In this document: piece by piece, positions 60,701-64,000 of the stretch
How positions within the stretch are numbered: position 1 is the first letter of the stretch
Layout of the letters: every line of letters starts with the position of its first letter
Source of the DNA: Tanytarsus gracilentus
Taxonomy: Eukaryota > Arthropoda > Insecta > Diptera > Chironomidae
Reading direction: 5' to 3'
Assembly: GCA_038502055.1 (NCBI GenBank)
Contig: JAXRKN010000041.1
Coordinates: forward strand, 2,523,501-2,587,500
Length of the DNA: 64,000 nucleotides
The notes under the pieces: model-generated
The model's input: only the letters and a program-made list of their open reading frames with translations
Databases searched by the model: none
What the model was told of the DNA's origin: nothing
Made by a program: the position numbers and the translations under genes

Positions 60701-62128
60701 AAAAAGCTCACTTTCCGGCAGCAAGTCGATAACGTTGAAAAATCGGCCATTCGTGAATTAAAAGGAAAGCTGAGGGAGCAGAAATCTCAATTACAAGAGG
60801 AGTTCAAGAAGAGAGATGTCGAGAATTCAGGTGCGATTTTATCTTCAAAAGCTATAAAATTATTATTTACTCTCGGCTAATTTTCTCACAGGTCGAATAT
60901 CGCTCTGTCAGTGGTCAGAGGCGATGGAATCGGTAACAAATTTCAAACTGCCATGGCGTTTGTTGCGTGAAAAGCTGGCAGTTGTGAATGAAAACAACGA
61001 AATTTTATATGAAAACACGCTACAAATGATTGAGTCAGACGATATTGTAAGTCATCGTGTATTGTAAAAGAAACATGACAGACCATTAAGAAACTTTTTC
61101 CATATATTCCTTTTGTTTAAATAGAAAATTGGTGCCAATGATAGTGAAAAAATAACGGATACGATGTACACGAATCGTGAAAATCTTGAAGCCATTTTTA
61201 GACTCATGGATTTGGATTCCAATGGACTCATATCCATGGATGAGTTTAAACAAGCTTGTGATATGCTGTCGGGTGAGTTTTAATTGCTCTTTCAACTTTT
61301 TTAATTGGAATTTTGTCTAAAAAATATTTCGAAGGGAAATTCAATTATTGCTCACGCAAGAGATGGAAACTTGTTAATAAATTTTAAAAATTTATGGTAG
61401 TTGCAATTTGCAAATTTAAAACTTATTTTCTCTCTCAAATATTTTAATTAATTTTTACGATTATAAACTTTTCATTTCTCTCCCAAATTAATTTTTCATC
61501 AATAGACGCGTGTTCACTTTTAATTACCGTTTTTATTTTGAACCCTCAAGATATAATATTAATTCTCTTTTAACGTCGTATAGCAATGAATTTATTTCAT
61601 AAAACCGCAAAAATAATTTATTTTCAAGTCACATTTTATTGATTTTTGTTCACCTCGCAATTTTAATCGATATTTTTTTAATTATCGCTGGAAACAGGAT
61701 ACCTGCCAAATTGTAACGTTGATCAAATGCTAGAAAATTGTCGCATGATGGACATGAACAAGGACTCATTAGTGGATCTTAATGAATTCCTCGAGGCGTT
61801 TCGGTTGTGTCAACAGTCGGTCAATCATGGCATTGTGAGAAGAAGTAAAATTCTTGAGAGATCTTCGCCACAACCAATGGTGGCTTCCGTTAAAGAAGAG
61901 TCTGCTGCTCACCAGCTCGACGAGTATGAGATAAGTGAAATGAGAGAAACAAATAGTGGCGGAAAGTTGAAGAAATCACCATCGATCAAGTCAATCGTGT
62001 CAGTTGAATCATTAGGTATTACGGTGAATAAAAGTAATGACGATGGCATTAGAGAAAATGGAGCCAGACTACAAAACGATGGAGATGTCGAAATCGAGGA
62101 CATAATTAATCAAATTGACAAGTGTTAA
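54722..62128 (+). CDS. rdgC: rdgC/PPEF: Ca2+-regulated EF-hand serine/threonine phosphatase
   Basis: Exons 54722-54947, 59120-59655, 59728-59767, 59867-60180, 60264-60512, 60578-60830, 60892-61046, 61125-61272 and 61698-62128 give 783 residues. An IQ calmodulin-binding motif (LLIQRWYRRYMARIEMKRR) precedes an acidic insert and the PPP catalytic core: GDLHG, GDFVDRGKKSLEV, GNHEDAVMN, LRPP, RSHECKSDGYE and FSASNYYEIGSNKGAYI. Two good EF-hands follow (DLDSNGLISMDEF, DMNKDSLVDLNEF), plus one degenerate (DVENSGRISLCQW). In flies RdgC dephosphorylates rhodopsin and prevents light-dependent retinal degeneration. The first exon is less certain: it lies 4.2 kb upstream, but it has an ATG, 75 codons, a GTAAGT donor and the right phase. 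Its N-terminus MLRSCICLRK has two early cysteines suitable for palmitoylation. Confidence 0.93.
54948..59119 (+). other. Long first intron of rdgC, no gene seen
   Basis: 4.2 kb of A+T-rich sequence. The open frame at 57969-58166 ends at a possible donor but in the wrong phase. Close to the 3' end, two overlapping CACGTG boxes form a 14-bp palindrome at 59057-59070, followed by a TAATTATATTA P3-like homeodomain site at 59080-59090, so an internal promoter is possible. Confidence 0.45.
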
Positions 62129-62193
62129 GTAAAATTTTTAAAAATTCATCATCAAATTGTTCGGAAAATTTTTGCCGCTTCTTATTCACTAAT

Positions 62194-62218
62194 AAACGCT
62201 TCGATGAAAAGACTTATT
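62194..62218. repeat. Target-site duplication, left copy
   Basis: A 25-base sequence beginning AAACGCTTCG and ending GACTTATT, identical to 63305-63329. It flanks the insertion at 62219-63304 and lies 66 bases past the rdgC stop. Confidence 0.9.
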
Positions 62219-63304
62219 AGATTAGATTAGATTAGATGACGATTAGTGGCCACTACCGAAGTAGGAGAGACGTCCAACGCAACCCACTGATTGACCCCAT
62301 TCCTCGGAAAAGCAGGTCTAGCGCTACTTAGGAAGTATCTACAGTCGATACAAGCCACAGGTTACGAACAAACCCCTTCTCAGAATAAATACAATTAGAT
62401 AATCGTTAGAGAAACTGATGTCGGGCCAACCACCCTCTACCATCAGCGTTGGTTAATAGGCATTTTAAAATACCTTTACGGCAATGTTGTTTTAGTTTTT
62501 TTTTTTGTAATTTGTAGTTTTTTTTTGAATATTTTTGTTTTAATTTCTAGCGAAACTACGGTTGAGAACGTCTTGTTTACTGACAGATATTACAGTTTCC
62601 AACTAATAAAAACCAACTCAACTTTTAGCTTGTCTGAATCACTTGGATAAAAGCCGTGATTCCACTACTACTCAAGGTCTTAAATTTTGTCCGTTAGTTC
62701 AAAAACTCATCCTTCCTCAACTGTGTCACTAAGATTAACAGTTGGTTTTGTTGGATACCAACGAAAATAATATAAACAATTTACCTCAATGTGAAGTATC
62801 AATTTAATTTTATTGAAAATAAATTAACAAGAGAAAGTTAATAAAAAATAAATAATATAAAATAAAAATATTCATATAATTTAACCTAAGCATCGTTAGA
62901 TTTTAAAAATAAAACGCATGAATATTGAAACAGTGAATTTTAGAGGTTAAGAAAAGATCCAGAAAGATCCTTAATCATAACAAAATTTTAATTTTTTTAA
63001 TTTACATCGTTTCAATGTGAAACAATACAATTAAGTGATTAACTAACCACTTTTAAGCAAGAATGAGCGAGTAATTGCTTATTTAAACGCATTAAAAGTA
63101 AAATTAATTTAAAAATTTCCAAGATTTTCTTTCACTCATTCTCGCTTATTTACCTGCTTAAATGGAGAAACTCGACGACACAAAGATGGATTTGGATTTA
63201 AGTAACGATAACCTATTTTTAATATTATAAATACACTAGAACACTAAAAAAAAACGTAATTAATTTTAAATTGTAATGTTTACATTTCGAGGGTAAACTT
63301 TTCC
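62219..63304 (-). mobile_element. Retrotransposed insertion with pentanucleotide tail, probable LINE-derived
   Basis: 1086 bases lie exactly between two identical 25-base direct repeats. On the minus strand the insert ends in four CTAAT pentamers (plus strand ATTAG x4 at 62216-62235), the kind of short tandem 3' tail seen in non-LTR retrotransposons. The 230 bases next to the tail (about 62236-62465) are visibly richer in G+C than the surroundings, while the rest is A+T-rich. No reverse-transcriptase coding region is recognisable, so it is a 5'-truncated copy or a non-autonomous element. There are no terminal inverted repeats, which argues against a DNA transposon. The perfect duplication implies a fairly recent event. 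Confidence 0.75.
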
Positions 63305-63329
63305 AAACGCTTCGATGAAAAGACTTATT
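63305..63329. repeat. Target-site duplication, right copy
   Basis: Identical over 25 bases to 62194-62218. The bases flanking the two copies differ, so the match ends precisely, as expected of a target-site duplication. Confidence 0.9.
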
Positions 63330-64000
63330 GAAGATAAAACTCTGCAGAGAGAAAAAAATAGCAAACTTTTACCATTAAAGTATAATAAACGATGTTTTTT
63401 TAACATGATACCATTGTTGTTGCCGTTAGAAGTGTTGGAGGGATGGCAATTCATGAATGAATGGAATTTCAAATTATCAACAGCTTATTTCCATGAATTG
63501 CCACACTTTTCCCTTGGTTTTTTTTCGCAAACTGACAAATTGATTATACCATTACAAAAGAAAATATGTTTTTTGATGCTTTCTTATTAAAACACAATGA
63601 AAACAAAAAGGCATTTAATTTCCAGTTGCTAGAGAAGAATATTAAAACTTTTCATTCATGTCGTTGATGTTCTCTTAACTTTTTGATGGAGTTTTAAGCT
63701 CATATCACACAACTTTTTCCCGTCTCTGTGAACTTAACCTTTTGCAAAGCAATATTCTCCGTATTAACGCGAAAAAGAGTACTTTTTTGCTCTTTACATC
63801 AGCTTTATGCGCGTTCATGAAGATTATAGAAAATAAAGTTTTTAACGCTTACACTTAAAGAAGTATTTTAAGGATTCTCTTTATGATTTTTTAATTGAAA
63901 TATAAGAAGTAAGATGTAGAAAATAAGAAGTATTAGATAAATTTTAAAGTTAAAATATCAAAAGCGTTTTATTTAATTTCACATTGTGAACGAACTTCCG
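63330..64000. other. Downstream of the insertion; rdgC 3' flank
   Basis: A+T-rich, with no recognisable gene. Before the insertion this sequence was contiguous with the rdgC 3' UTR. An AATAAA lies at about 63832, a possible distal poly(A) signal for rdgC that would include the inserted element in the transcript. Confidence 0.4.

Noticed and set aside
62219..63304. DNA transposon/MITE interpretation of the insertion
   Set aside because: No terminal inverted repeats were found, the flanking duplication is 25 bases (too long for common cut-and-paste families), and one end is a pentanucleotide tail.
63266..63472. 68-codon minus-strand frame crossing the right edge of the insertion
   Set aside because: It runs across the target-site duplication boundary, so it cannot be an original element gene, and it has no family resemblance.

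Overview
This is a 64 kb piece of an animal nuclear genome. It is A+T-rich, with spliceosomal genes, introns as short as 51-70 bases and AATAAA poly(A) signals. The proteins read as insect and specifically dipteran: Bruno/CELF, TBPH (TDP-43), rdgC, ash2, parvin, a zydeco-like NCKX and a 353-residue PKA-C1. The compact introns and A+T bias suggest a nematoceran such as a chironomid midge, but that placement is inference. No bacterial, viral or CRISPR sequence was seen.

Layout. 1-9.5 kb (+): a Bruno/CELF RNA-binding gene with at least three phase-compatible 5' ends. 9.7-12 kb (-): an ABCG half-transporter, tail to tail with Bruno. 13.4-14.8 kb (+): an RGG/Tyr-rich low-complexity protein. 18.6-20.0 kb (-): a small acidic, probably nuclear protein. 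20-23.6 kb: gene-free, with simple repeats. From 23.6 to 48.5 kb the genes are packed in alternating orientation: PKA-C1 (-), Cul2 (+), a short TopBP1/mus101 (-), DNA ligase I (+), TDP-43/TBPH (-), NFAT5-type NFAT (+), ash2 (-), parvin (+), NCKX exchanger (+). 48.5-54.7 kb is gene-free. 54.7-62.1 kb (+) is rdgC (PPEF), whose 3' flank carries a retrotransposed insertion of about 1.1 kb with a 25-bp target-site duplication.

Shared themes. TopBP1 and DNA ligase I, both replication/repair genes, are head to head with 137 bp between start codons. Several genes act on RNA (Bruno, TBPH, probably the RGG protein). Ca2+ handling and signalling is represented by NCKX, rdgC and NFAT. Exon chains were built by hand from splice signals and reading phase. 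Every multi-exon chain closes in frame except TBPH exon 3, which holds an apparent one-base insertion.

Most interesting observations: (1) DNA ligase I has a PIP-box nuclear start, and a second ATG inside its second intron opens an in-frame mitochondrial-type presequence. (2) The TBPH reading frame is broken in a conserved exon. (3) The TopBP1 homologue is drastically shortened. (4) Bruno, ash2 and PKA-C1 have alternative first exons that fit in phase. (5) A 27-pair RNA hairpin with four G-U pairs lies in a Bruno intron. (6) A dated-looking insertion flanks rdgC.
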